Shown here piece by piece: positions 1 to 6,918 of a stretch of DNA of 23,832 nucleotides. The stretch comes from Rhodospirillaceae bacterium. Lineage in GTDB: Bacteria; Pseudomonadota; Alphaproteobacteria; SP197. A program made the position numbers and the translations under genes. The notes below the pieces were generated by a model. The model did no database searches. It saw only the letters and a program-made list of their open reading frames with translations, and was not told where the DNA came from. Location of the stretch: positions 1 through 23,832 of the forward strand of contig JABIUG010000159.1 of assembly GCA_018700655.1 (NCBI GenBank). The letters are read 5' to 3'. Positions within the stretch are counted from its first letter, which is position 1; the number at the start of each line of letters is the position of its first letter.

Positions 1-128
1 ATTCCTGCAACCAGCGAACAAGAGCGCTAGAAAGGAGCTTCGGAGAGCGCAAAAAAACTACGCACTCTCTGTCAGCGAGGGCGTGGACGCCGAGCTCTGC
101 GCGAAGATCCGGCAGCACACGTGCACCA
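1..128. other. unassigned leader upstream of the MITE-like element
   Basis: I see no supportable gene here. There is an isolated purine-rich AAAGGAGC at 31-38, but no ATG follows it at a useful distance. A GTG at 83 opens a 109-codon frame, but that frame runs through the AT-rich repeat element and then out of phase with the sulfotransferase, so I do not accept it as a gene. The segment may be the remnant of whatever preceded the sulfotransferase array before the element arrived. Confidence 0.4.
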
Positions 129-299
129 TCAGGAGGTGCTTAGCTCACTGGTTCGTCACTTTACGGTTAACGCTGAAGCAGGTTTTTATAAAATGGTGTT
201 TTCATACTGAAAAAGGCGCTAAGCAATTATTATTATGTGCGCCCTCTGCAAGCAAGCCTCACCGTACCGTGACGAAGCAGTCAACTAAGCACCTCCTGA
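129..299. mobile_element. MITE-like element with ~38-bp imperfect terminal inverted repeats
   Basis: The ends begin TCAGGAGGTGCTTAG (129-143) and finish CTAAGCACCTCCTGA (285-299), an exact 15-bp inverted repeat. The similarity continues inward with a few mismatches to about 167 on the left and 262 on the right, including the shared block TTCGTCAC. The interior (about 170-240) is clearly AT-rich compared with the surrounding DNA and encodes no transposase. This is the structure of a non-autonomous miniature inverted-repeat element. I could not recognise the parent IS family or a convincing target-site duplication. The element ends 46 bp before the point where copy 1 of the sulfotransferase array becomes recognisable, so it may mark the break that cost that copy its 5' end. 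Confidence 0.65.
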
Positions 300-306
300 C
301 CCGCGC

Positions 307-1125
307 GTGCGCTCCGTTTTTCGCCGTGGCAGCAGCACAGGTCTGCTGCACAACCTGTTCCGCAATCCCGATCGCCCCCTGCCGCTCAACGAGCTGGGCG
401 GTGGCCAGCTGACCACGGCCGAAGCCGCGCTGCATTGGTATCAGGGGCTTGACCCCCGGCCCCTGGCCGAGATCCCGCAGGAAGAACTCGATGCCCTGCG
501 CCTGCGCGTCCATGCGGCCATTGCGGCTTCGCTCCCCGGCAACATCTTCTGCAAGATCCATGGTGCCATCTTCGAGCTGCGCGGGACCATGACGGTCAAC
601 CTCGATGTCAGTGCCGGCGCGATCTACATCGTGCGCAATCCGCTCGATGTCGTGCTTTCCTATGCCGACTTCCAGGGTATCTCGGTCGATGTTGCAACCA
701 AGGGGCTGGGCGCCAGAAACTTCGAGCTGCCGCGTGACAGCGACAACGTATCCGAGCCGCTGGGCAGCTGGTCGCAGAACGTCGAGAGCTGGACCGGGCA
801 GCCAAGTCCGGCGCTTCATGTCGTGCGTTACGAGGATCTGATCGCCAAGCCGGTTGCGGCCTTTGGCAAGGTCGCGAAATTTCTCGGGATTGATGCGCCG
901 CGCCCGCGGCTTGAACGGGCCGTGCGTTTTTCTTCGTTCAAGGTCTTGCGTGGCCAGGAAGACCGGTCCGGTTTTGCGGAACGCTCACCGGCCCAGGAGC
1001 GATTTTTCCGAAGCGGCCGGGCGGGTGGCTGGCGTGATGCGCTGAGTGACGAGCAGGTTACCGCAATCGTGTCTGACCATCGCGAACAGATGGTCCGCTT
1101 CAACTATGTTCCGGATGGATTCTGA
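307..1125 (+). pseudogene. sulfotransferase copy 1, 5'-truncated
   Basis: This is the first member of an eight-gene array of PAPS-dependent sulfotransferases (Sulfotransfer_1 family). From about 346 (LHNLFRNP) to the stop it aligns along its whole length with copy 2, keeping the KIH catalytic-histidine segment, the 3'-phosphate-binding YIVRNPLDVVLSY, GSWSQNVESW, RYEDL and the FFRSGRAGGWRD motif. The 21 or so N-terminal residues of its sisters, which contain the 5'-phosphosulfate loop YPKSGNTW, are missing. They are replaced by about 13 unrelated residues that open with a GTG at 307 in no obvious ribosome-binding context. Without that loop the product should not bind PAPS normally, so I call it a pseudogene. 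The coding body has no internal stop, so the truncation is either recent or the product has another use. Copy 2 is its closest relative and follows after 2 nt. Confidence 0.7.
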
Positions 1126-1127
1126 CA

Positions 1128-1970
1128 ATGGGCAAGATCGTCTGGCTGGCCAGCTATCCGAAATCAGGCAACACGTGGATGCGCGCGTTCCTGCACAATC
1201 TTTTCCGCAATCCCGAAGAGCCGTTGCCGCTCAACCAGCTGGGCGGCGGTAACCTCACGACTTCTGATTCCGGCCTGCATTGGTACCGGGCGCTCGATCC
1301 GCGCGAGCCCGGAACATGGAGTGCCGACGAAATCGCCGCCATGCGCCTGAAAGTGCACGAGAACATTGCGGCCACGGTGCCGGGCAGCATTTTCTGCAAA
1401 ACCCATTGCGCTCTTTTTGAGCTGAATGGCCGCATGACCGTGAACGTGGCGTCCAGCGCCGGCGCCATCTACATCGTGCGCAACCCGCTCGATGTCGCGT
1501 TGTCCTTCGCCGATTATCTAGGTGTCGAGGTCGATATCGCGATCAAGGTTCTGGGCGAGAGATTCTTTGAATTGCCGCGCAATGGTGACGCCGTCACATC
1601 GCCCCTGGGAAGCTGGTCACAAAACGTCGAAAGCTGGACTGGGAATCCAAACCCGGCCCTGCATGTCGTGCGTTATGAAGACATGCTCGACCAGCCGGTG
1701 ACGGCGTTCGGCGGGCTGACCAAATTCCTGGGCGTTCCAGCCCCACCCGACAGGCTCGAAAAGGCGATCCAGCATGCCTCGTTTGATGAGCTGCGTACCC
1801 AGGAGGACCGGGCCGAGTTTACAGAACGTTCGCCCAGCCAGGAACGGTTTTTCAGAAGCGGCAAGTCAGGCGAGTGGCGTGACAAGTTGAGCGACGACGA
1901 AGTCGCCCGGATTGTTGGTGATCACCGTGAACAGATGTCACGCTTCGGCTACATCCCGGATGGTTTCTGA
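1128..1970 (+). CDS. PAPS-dependent sulfotransferase, array copy 2
   Basis: This intact 280-residue cytosolic sulfotransferase is predicted to transfer sulfate from PAPS to a hydroxyl or amine acceptor that I cannot identify. The 5'-phosphosulfate-binding loop YPKSGNTW is at residues 10-17. The expected catalytic histidine is in KTH (residues 91-93). The 3'-phosphate-binding strand and helix YIVRNPLDVALSF begin at residue 115, with Arg118 and Ser126 as the expected ligands. GSWSQNVESW and RYEDML follow. The C-terminal FFRSGKSGEWRD (about 241-252) corresponds to the family's GxxGxW PAPS-binding motif. The ATG lies 2 nt after the copy 1 stop, and copy 3 starts 2 nt after this stop, so translation is probably coupled. 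There is no signal peptide or membrane segment. Copy 1 is the closest relative, as both carry a PLPLN-LGGG segment, which suggests a recent duplication. Confidence 0.9.
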   Translation: MGKIVWLASYPKSGNTWMRAFLHNLFRNPEEPLPLNQLGGGNLTTSDSGLHWYRALDPREPGTWSADEIAAMRLKVHENIAATVPGSIFCKTHCALFELNGRMTVNVASSAGAIYIVRNPLDVALSFADYLGVEVDIAIKVLGERFFELPRNGDAVTSPLGSWSQNVESWTGNPNPALHVVRYEDMLDQPVTAFGGLTKFLGVPAPPDRLEKAIQHASFDELRTQEDRAEFTERSPSQERFFRSGKSGEWRDKLSDDEVARIVGDHREQMSRFGYIPDGF

Positions 1971-1972
1971 CG

Positions 1973-2836
1973 ATGGGCAACATCATGTGGCTTGCCAGCT
2001 ATCCGAAATCGGGCAACACGTGGATGCGTGCTTTCCTCCACAACGTCCTGCGCCAATCCACAGAACCTGCCGACATCAACCAGATGACAGGGTCGTTGAC
2101 CCAGGGCGAGTCTTCGATCGGCTGATACCGTATCGTCCATCCACGTCCGGCCAGCCAGTGGACCCCGGCCGAAGTCGCCCGCATGCGTCCGCGCGTACAC
2201 GAAATGATCGCGGGCGGCCAGAAGGGCACTGTCTTCTGCAAGACCCACAACATCCTGAACAGAGTTCATGGTCAGCCGACGATCAACACCAAGGTGAGTG
2301 CGGGCGCGATCTACATCGTGCGCAATCCGCTCGATGTGTTGTCGTCGTTTGCAGATTTTCAGGGTGTCGGGATCGACGAGGCCATCACCATCATGGCGAC
2401 GCAGGATTTCGCCACGATGCAGACCGATGGCAATGTCTGCGAGACGCTGGGGAGTTGGTCGCAACATGTCTCGAGCTGGACAAAACAGAGCAGCCAGGGT
2501 TTCCACGTCGTACGCTACGAAGACCTGATCGATGATCCGGTCAAGGCGTTCGGAGAGGTGCTTGCCTTCATGAAACTTGAGGTAGCGCACAAGCGTCTGG
2601 AACGTGCCGTTCGCAATGCTTCGTTCAAGGAACTGCGCAAGCAGGAGGATGAGCGTGGTTTCAACGAACGTCCCGATCATCAACAGCGGTTCTTCAGAAA
2701 AGGGCGTGCAGGCCAATGGAAACATGAGCTCAGCGCCGCGCAGGTTGCCCGTATGTGTGACGAACACGGTGAAATGATGGAGAAGTTCGGTTATCTCCCC
2801 GACCGTCAGGCACCGCTGTTGCAAGAGAAGGAGTAG
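1973..2836 (+). pseudogene. sulfotransferase copy 3, interrupted by an in-frame TGA
   Basis: The frame opens with ATG at 1973 and a perfect N-terminus (LASYPKSGNTWMRAFLHN). It stops at TGA 2123-2125 (codon 51), then continues in the same frame, without any indel, to the TAG at 2834-2836. Aligned with copies 1, 2 and 6, the TGA falls on the Trp of the HWYR/RWYR segment, so a single TGG to TGA change explains it. Downstream, the catalytic KTH, YIVRNPLDVLSSF, GSWSQHVSSW, RYEDL and FFRKGRAGQW motifs are all intact. Read through, it would give 287 residues, slightly longer than its sisters because of a C-terminal extension ending QEKE. An internal ATG at 2183 could give a fragment without the PAPS loop. 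Other genes here end in TGA, so the code is standard. It is a young pseudogene or a sequencing error. Confidence 0.75.
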
Positions 2837-2839
2837 GTT

Positions 2840-3676
2840 TTGGGCCAAATCATCTGGATCGCGAGTTATCCGAAATCCGGCAACACCTGGACCCGTGCTT
2901 TCTTGCATAATGTCTTCCGTGATCCGCAATCATCCTTCAATATCAATGACTTGACCTTATTGACTGCGAATGAGGCGGCAAACGCAAATTACTGGGACCT
3001 GGACCCCAGGCCCTGGCAGGAATGGTCCAACGAAGATGTTGCGGCGATGCGCGCCACGGCACAGGCCAGGCTTGCCGCATCGCGGGCGCACACGATTTTC
3101 TGCAAGACGCATCTTGCCGTGATGGAGGTTCGCAAGCACGCCACGATCAACTTGAAGGTGACGGCTGGAGCGATCTACCTGATCCGCAATCCGCTCGACA
3201 TCGTGATTTCCTATGCCGACCACCAGGGTTTGACGATCGATCAGCAGATCGAACTGCTGAACCTCGAAAACTACGAAACGCCCAATGCCGATACCCTGGT
3301 CAACGAACCCATGGGGAGCTGGTCACAACATGTCGAAAGCTGGACGGGCCGGCCCAATCCAGCGCTTTACGTGATGCGTTACGAAGACATGGTCGCCAAC
3401 CCGGTCAAGGCGTTCAGCGGGTTGGTGAAGTACCTCCAAATCGACGCACCGCGCAGCCGGATCGAGCGCGCCGTCAAGAACTCGTCGTTCAAGGTGCTGC
3501 GCCACCAGGAAGAGCTTCATGGTTTTGCCGAAAAGACGATTGCCCAGAAGAACTTTTTCCGCTCGGGCAAATGTGGGGAGTGGAAAGACGTTCTGAGCGA
3601 GGAGCAGGTTGCGGCCATCTGCAACAATCACCGCGATCAGATGACACGTTTCGGATATCTGCCGGAAGGGTATTAG
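2840..3676 (+). CDS. PAPS-dependent sulfotransferase, array copy 4
   Basis: This 278-residue sulfotransferase appears complete. It starts at TTG 2840, chosen because it aligns with the MGKI/MGQI start of the other copies and because AAGGAG (2828-2833, inside the end of copy 3) lies 6 nt upstream. It has the 5'-phosphosulfate loop YPKSGNTW, FCKTH with the catalytic His, the 3'-phosphate-binding YLIRNPLDIVISY, GSWSQHVESW, RYEDM and FFRSGKCGEWKD. The region between the N-terminal helix and KTH (ANYWDLDPRPWQEW) differs strongly from copies 2 and 6. In cytosolic sulfotransferases such loops help line the acceptor pocket, so a different acceptor is possible, but that is inference. Dependence on a TTG start and the upstream gene's Shine-Dalgarno sequence suggests a modest expression level. 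Confidence 0.88.
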   Translation: MGQIIWIASYPKSGNTWTRAFLHNVFRDPQSSFNINDLTLLTANEAANANYWDLDPRPWQEWSNEDVAAMRATAQARLAASRAHTIFCKTHLAVMEVRKHATINLKVTAGAIYLIRNPLDIVISYADHQGLTIDQQIELLNLENYETPNADTLVNEPMGSWSQHVESWTGRPNPALYVMRYEDMVANPVKAFSGLVKYLQIDAPRSRIERAVKNSSFKVLRHQEELHGFAEKTIAQKNFFRSGKCGEWKDVLSEEQVAAICNNHRDQMTRFGYLPEGY

Positions 3677-3680
3677 GCCC

Positions 3681-4375
3681 GTGGGCAAGATCCTCTGGCT
3701 GGCAAGTTATCCAAAATCCGGCAACACCTGGACCAGGGCTTTCCTGGGCAACCTGATGAGAGGGCAGAGCACACCGCTGGATCTCGAGGACCTGACCCGC
3801 TTCATGCCGCTCGACAGCGCGCGACGGTATTTCGAGGCGGTGGCACCAGGTCTTTCCGAGATTCTCTCGAGCGAGCAGGCTGCAGCCCAGCGCGGGCCGG
3901 TTCAGGCCATGCTGCGGCGCATTTGGGCACGACCCACGATCACATGGTCAAGGTCATGACGACACCTAGTTATGTCCTGGCGGGATCACCCCGGCAAGCG
4001 CCCCAGCTGCTGGGAAGCTGGAGCCAGAATGTCGAAAGCTGGACTGCACAACCCAATCCTGCACTGCATGTCATGCGCTACGAGGACATGCTCGCCGATC
4101 CCTTGCGTGCCTTTACCGGACTGACCGGATTCCTGGGCCTGAAAGCTGCGGACGACAAGATTGATGAGGCGATTGAACGGTCGTCCTTCAAAACACTGCA
4201 GGATCAGGAGGAACGCCAGGGATTTGCCGAGCGCGGCAGGCTTCAGAAACAGTTCTTTCGCAAGGGCCGGTCGGGATCCTGGCGCGAAGAACTAAGCGAC
4301 GAACAAGTCGTGGCCATCGTGCAGCACAACCGTGCGCAAATGGCCCGCTTCGGCTATCTTCCTGACGGTATGTAG
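3681..4375 (+). pseudogene. sulfotransferase copy 5, internal deletion and frameshift
   Basis: GTG 3681 opens a normal N-terminus (LASYPKSGNTWTRAFLGN), but the frame drifts into unrelated sequence near 3920 and stops at 3957-3959. Homology resumes in another frame (from about 3923 to 4375) with GSWSQNVESW, RYEDML and FFRKGRSGSWRE. The whole locus is 695 nt against about 840 nt for its sisters. The missing ~145 nt covers the segment just after the catalytic KTH through the 3'-phosphate-binding IVRNPLD motif and the following acceptor-side helix. That loss cannot be repaired by a single frameshift, so this is a true loss-of-function allele. The flanking spacing (4 nt before, 10 nt after) is still array-like. 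A leftover THDHM may represent the catalytic-histidine segment. Confidence 0.8.
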
Positions 4376-4385
4376 GGGCCTTTTC

Positions 4386-5222
4386 ATGGGCAAGATTATC
4401 TGGATCGCCAGCTATCCCAAATCGGGCAACACCTGGCTGCGCATCTTTCTGTTCAACCTGTTTGCCGACAGCCCCGAGCCGATGACGCTTTCGGAGGTCA
4501 GCCACATGTCGACCTCCGACACGGTGTTGCGCTGGTACCGTGAGGTTGATGAGCGTGATCCCGCGAGTTGGACGATGCATGATGTCGCCGACCTGCGTCT
4601 TGTGATGCAGCGCCACATGACGACCCAGTCGCTCGATGCCGTTTTCATGAAAACCCATGCCGCCCTGGTGCCGATGGCGGGGCGTCAGCCGTTTGACATG
4701 GAAGCCAGCGCCGGCGCGGTCTACATCGTGCGCAATCCGCTCGACGTTGCGGTCTCCTATATGCGTCATGCCGGCGTTCCGGCCGACCAGATCGTCGACA
4801 TCATGTCGACCCCCAACCACATGCTGCCCCGGACCGATGATCTGGCCGAGTTTGTCCAGGGTGGCTGGTCGCAGAACGTGATGAGCTGGACGCGCGAGCC
4901 CAACCCCGCCATCCACGTCGTGCGCTACGAGGACCTGGCAGCCAAGGGCATGGAGACGTTCGGGGCGATCTGCAGTTTTCTCAAGCTCGAGATGGACGAG
5001 GAACGCGTTGCCCGTGCGCTCGACCATGCTTCGATCACGACGTTGCGCAGACTGGAGGATGAACAGGGTTTCAACGAACGTTCGGTCCATCAGGAGCGGT
5101 TCTTCGGTGAAGGTGGTGTTGATGCCTGGAAGCGCGATCTGCCCGAAGAGAACGCGCGCCAACTGGTGCAGCGCCATCGCGCGCAGATGGAACGCTTCGG
5201 TTACGTCCCGCCGGGCTGGTAG
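4386..5222 (+). CDS. PAPS-dependent sulfotransferase, array copy 6
   Basis: This is an intact 278-residue sulfotransferase. I start it at ATG 4386 because this gives the MGKIIWIASYPKSGNTW beginning shared by all copies. An upstream in-frame ATG at 4332 would only add the out-of-frame tail of copy 5. The motifs in order are YPKSGNTW, FMKTH (catalytic His), YIVRNPLDVAVSY (3'-phosphate binding), GGWSQNVMSW, RYEDL and FFGEGGVDAWKRD. The last motif departs from the FFRSGxxGxW of its sisters: the Arg and the second Gly are replaced. This may weaken contact with the PAPS 3'-phosphate or reflect a shifted loop. It is 10 nt downstream of copy 5 and 6 nt upstream of copy 7. Confidence 0.88.
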   Translation: MGKIIWIASYPKSGNTWLRIFLFNLFADSPEPMTLSEVSHMSTSDTVLRWYREVDERDPASWTMHDVADLRLVMQRHMTTQSLDAVFMKTHAALVPMAGRQPFDMEASAGAVYIVRNPLDVAVSYMRHAGVPADQIVDIMSTPNHMLPRTDDLAEFVQGGWSQNVMSWTREPNPAIHVVRYEDLAAKGMETFGAICSFLKLEMDEERVARALDHASITTLRRLEDEQGFNERSVHQERFFGEGGVDAWKRDLPEENARQLVQRHRAQMERFGYVPPGW

Positions 5223-5228
5223 AACCAG

Positions 5229-6068
5229 ATGGGCAAGATCCTGTGGCTGGCGAGTTACCCGAAATCGGGCAACACCTGGGTGCGCCTGTTTCTGGCCAAT
5301 CTGCTCAAAGGCGACGGTAACGCTCCGGTCGCGCTCGATCGGATCGGTGAGGCGACCCTGGCCGAACCCGGTACCGCGGGTTTTGCGCTGTTTGATCCGC
5401 GGCCCTGGCAGGACTGGTCGATCGAGGAGGTCGCCGCGATGCGGCCCAGGGTTCAGGAGCGGATTGCCTCAACTGGCCCCGGTGTTGTTCCGGTCAAGAC
5501 CCACAGCGCGTTCGTGCTGGTCAAGGGAGTGCCTGTCATCAACATGGCGGTCACGGCAGGCGTGATCTATGTCGTGCGTAACCCGCTCGATGTCGCGGTT
5601 TCCTACGCCCATCATCAGGGGGTCGAGGTCGACCGGATTATCGAGATCATGGCATCGAACATGTTCCGCACGCCGTCGAACGCGGCCAACGTCTATGAAG
5701 TGATGGGGAGCTGGTCGCAGCATGTCGCGAGCTGGACCGCGAGCAAGAGCGCGATGATCCACATCATGCGCTACGAGGACATGCTGGCCGACCCCCAGGG
5801 CGCGTTTGCCGGGCTGGTCGGTTTCATGCGCATCGAGATGGCCGATGATGCGGTGCGACGTGCCGTGGAGATGAGCGCTTTCGATGCGGTCAGCCAACAG
5901 GAAACCGCCGAGGGGTTCGCCGAACGCACACCGGCCCAGGATCGTTTCTTCCGTTCCGGGCAGGCCGGGCAATGGCGCGAGGTTCTGAGCGACGCGCAGA
6001 TCGCCGCAGTGGTCGACGCCCATCGTGACGAGATGGCGCGTTACGACTATCTGCCCGAAGGTTTCTGA
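5229..6068 (+). CDS. PAPS-dependent sulfotransferase, array copy 7
   Basis: This is an intact 279-residue member of the array. It has the LASYPKSGNTW loop, a KTH catalytic segment in the context VPVKTHSAF, the 3'-phosphate-binding YVVRNPLDVAVSY, GSWSQHVASW, RYEDML and FFRSGQAGQWRE, so every PAPS-contact motif is present. The acceptor-side segments (FALFDPRPWQDW, and the stretch after SYAHHQG) resemble copy 4 more than copies 1-2, suggesting that the array contains at least two sub-lineages. The ATG is 6 nt after the copy 6 stop, and 10 nt separate its stop from copy 8. No signal peptide is visible, so a cytoplasmic site is expected. Confidence 0.88.
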   Translation: MGKILWLASYPKSGNTWVRLFLANLLKGDGNAPVALDRIGEATLAEPGTAGFALFDPRPWQDWSIEEVAAMRPRVQERIASTGPGVVPVKTHSAFVLVKGVPVINMAVTAGVIYVVRNPLDVAVSYAHHQGVEVDRIIEIMASNMFRTPSNAANVYEVMGSWSQHVASWTASKSAMIHIMRYEDMLADPQGAFAGLVGFMRIEMADDAVRRAVEMSAFDAVSQQETAEGFAERTPAQDRFFRSGQAGQWREVLSDAQIAAVVDAHRDEMARYDYLPEGF

Positions 6069-6078
6069 GGCTTTCGCG

Positions 6079-6918
6079 ATGGGCAAGATCTTCTGGCTCG
6101 CCAGCTATCCGAAATCGGGCAACACCTGGATGCGGGCCTTTCTGCACAACCTGATCCATGACAAGGGTGGACCGCTCGACGTCAACGCGATTTCCAAGAC
6201 CGCCCTGCTCGATGCGGGAAAACGTTATTACACGCCCTTCACAGCCAAGGATCCCGCGACCCTGGACCGTGAAGAGGTCGCAGGCATGCGACCCCGGGTG
6301 CAGGCTGCGATGGCGGCGGGAAAACCCGGCACCGTGTTTGTCAAAACCCACACCGCGCTCACCATGCTGGCGGGTTATCCAAGCCATGATCCCGCGCTTA
6401 CCGCCGGTTCGCTCTACATCGTGCGCGACCCCCGCGATGTCGTGATCAGCTATGCCGATCACCTGGGGATCTCGATCGACCGGGCGATCGCCGTGATGGC
6501 GACCGAGGATAGCCAGACCGACGCCAGCGAAAAGGGCGTGACCGAGTTCATCGGTTCCTGGTCGCAGAATGTCACGGGCTGGACCGGCCAGGCCGGAGCG
6601 ACGGTGATGGTCGTGCGTTACGAGGACATGCTCGACAAACCCAAGGAGACCTTTGGCGGTGTCGTGCGCTTTCTTCATCTCGACCGGACGTCGCAGATGA
6701 TCCGGAAGGCGATCGAGAACACCAGGTTCGACAAGCTGGCGCGCCAGGAGGCCCGCGACGGCTTCGGGGAGCGTTCGCCCAAGCAGCACAGATTTTTCCG
6801 TCGTGGCCGCGCAGGCGGTTGGCGCGCTAAACTGAGCGACGATGAGGCCGCGCGGATCGTCGCGGACCACGGTGCTGTGATGCGCCGTTTTGGTTATCTG
6901 AATGACGGGGAAACATGA
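6079..6918 (+). CDS. PAPS-dependent sulfotransferase, array copy 8
   Basis: This is the last and apparently intact copy, 279 residues. The ATG at 6079 matches the array consensus start; an in-frame ATG at 6025 lies inside copy 7 and is not used in this interpretation. It carries LASYPKSGNTW, FVKTH, YIVRDPRDVVISY, GSWSQNVTGW, RYEDML and FFRRGRAGGWRA. It is the most divergent in the 3'-phosphate-binding motif (RDPRD rather than RNPLD), although the Arg and the distal Ser are kept. RDPRDVxxS is common in other sulfotransferases, so activity is expected. Its TGA overlaps the ATG of yggS in ATGA, which couples the array to the housekeeping gene downstream. Confidence 0.88.
   Translation: MGKIFWLASYPKSGNTWMRAFLHNLIHDKGGPLDVNAISKTALLDAGKRYYTPFTAKDPATLDREEVAGMRPRVQAAMAAGKPGTVFVKTHTALTMLAGYPSHDPALTAGSLYIVRDPRDVVISYADHLGISIDRAIAVMATEDSQTDASEKGVTEFIGSWSQNVTGWTGQAGATVMVVRYEDMLDKPKETFGGVVRFLHLDRTSQMIRKAIENTRFDKLARQEARDGFGERSPKQHRFFRRGRAGGWRAKLSDDEAARIVADHGAVMRRFGYLNDGET

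Noticed and set aside
83..412. 109-codon plus-strand frame from GTG 83
   Set aside because: It crosses the AT-rich inverted-repeat element and then runs out of phase with clear sulfotransferase coding sequence. There is no domain, no Shine-Dalgarno sequence, and the composition is mixed.
2123..2125. TGA in copy 3 as a recoded codon (Trp or selenocysteine)
   Set aside because: Several genes in the window end in TGA, so TGA is not Trp in this organism. The position is Trp, not Cys, in sister copies, and no SECIS-like context was evident.
1949..2929. 326-codon minus-strand open frame across sulfotransferase copy 3
   Set aside because: It lies antisense to conserved sulfotransferase motifs. Similar long antisense frames occur opposite most copies and are typical of GC-rich coding DNA.
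4188..5177. 329-codon minus-strand open frame
   Set aside because: This is an antisense shadow of copies 5 and 6 with no recognisable motif.
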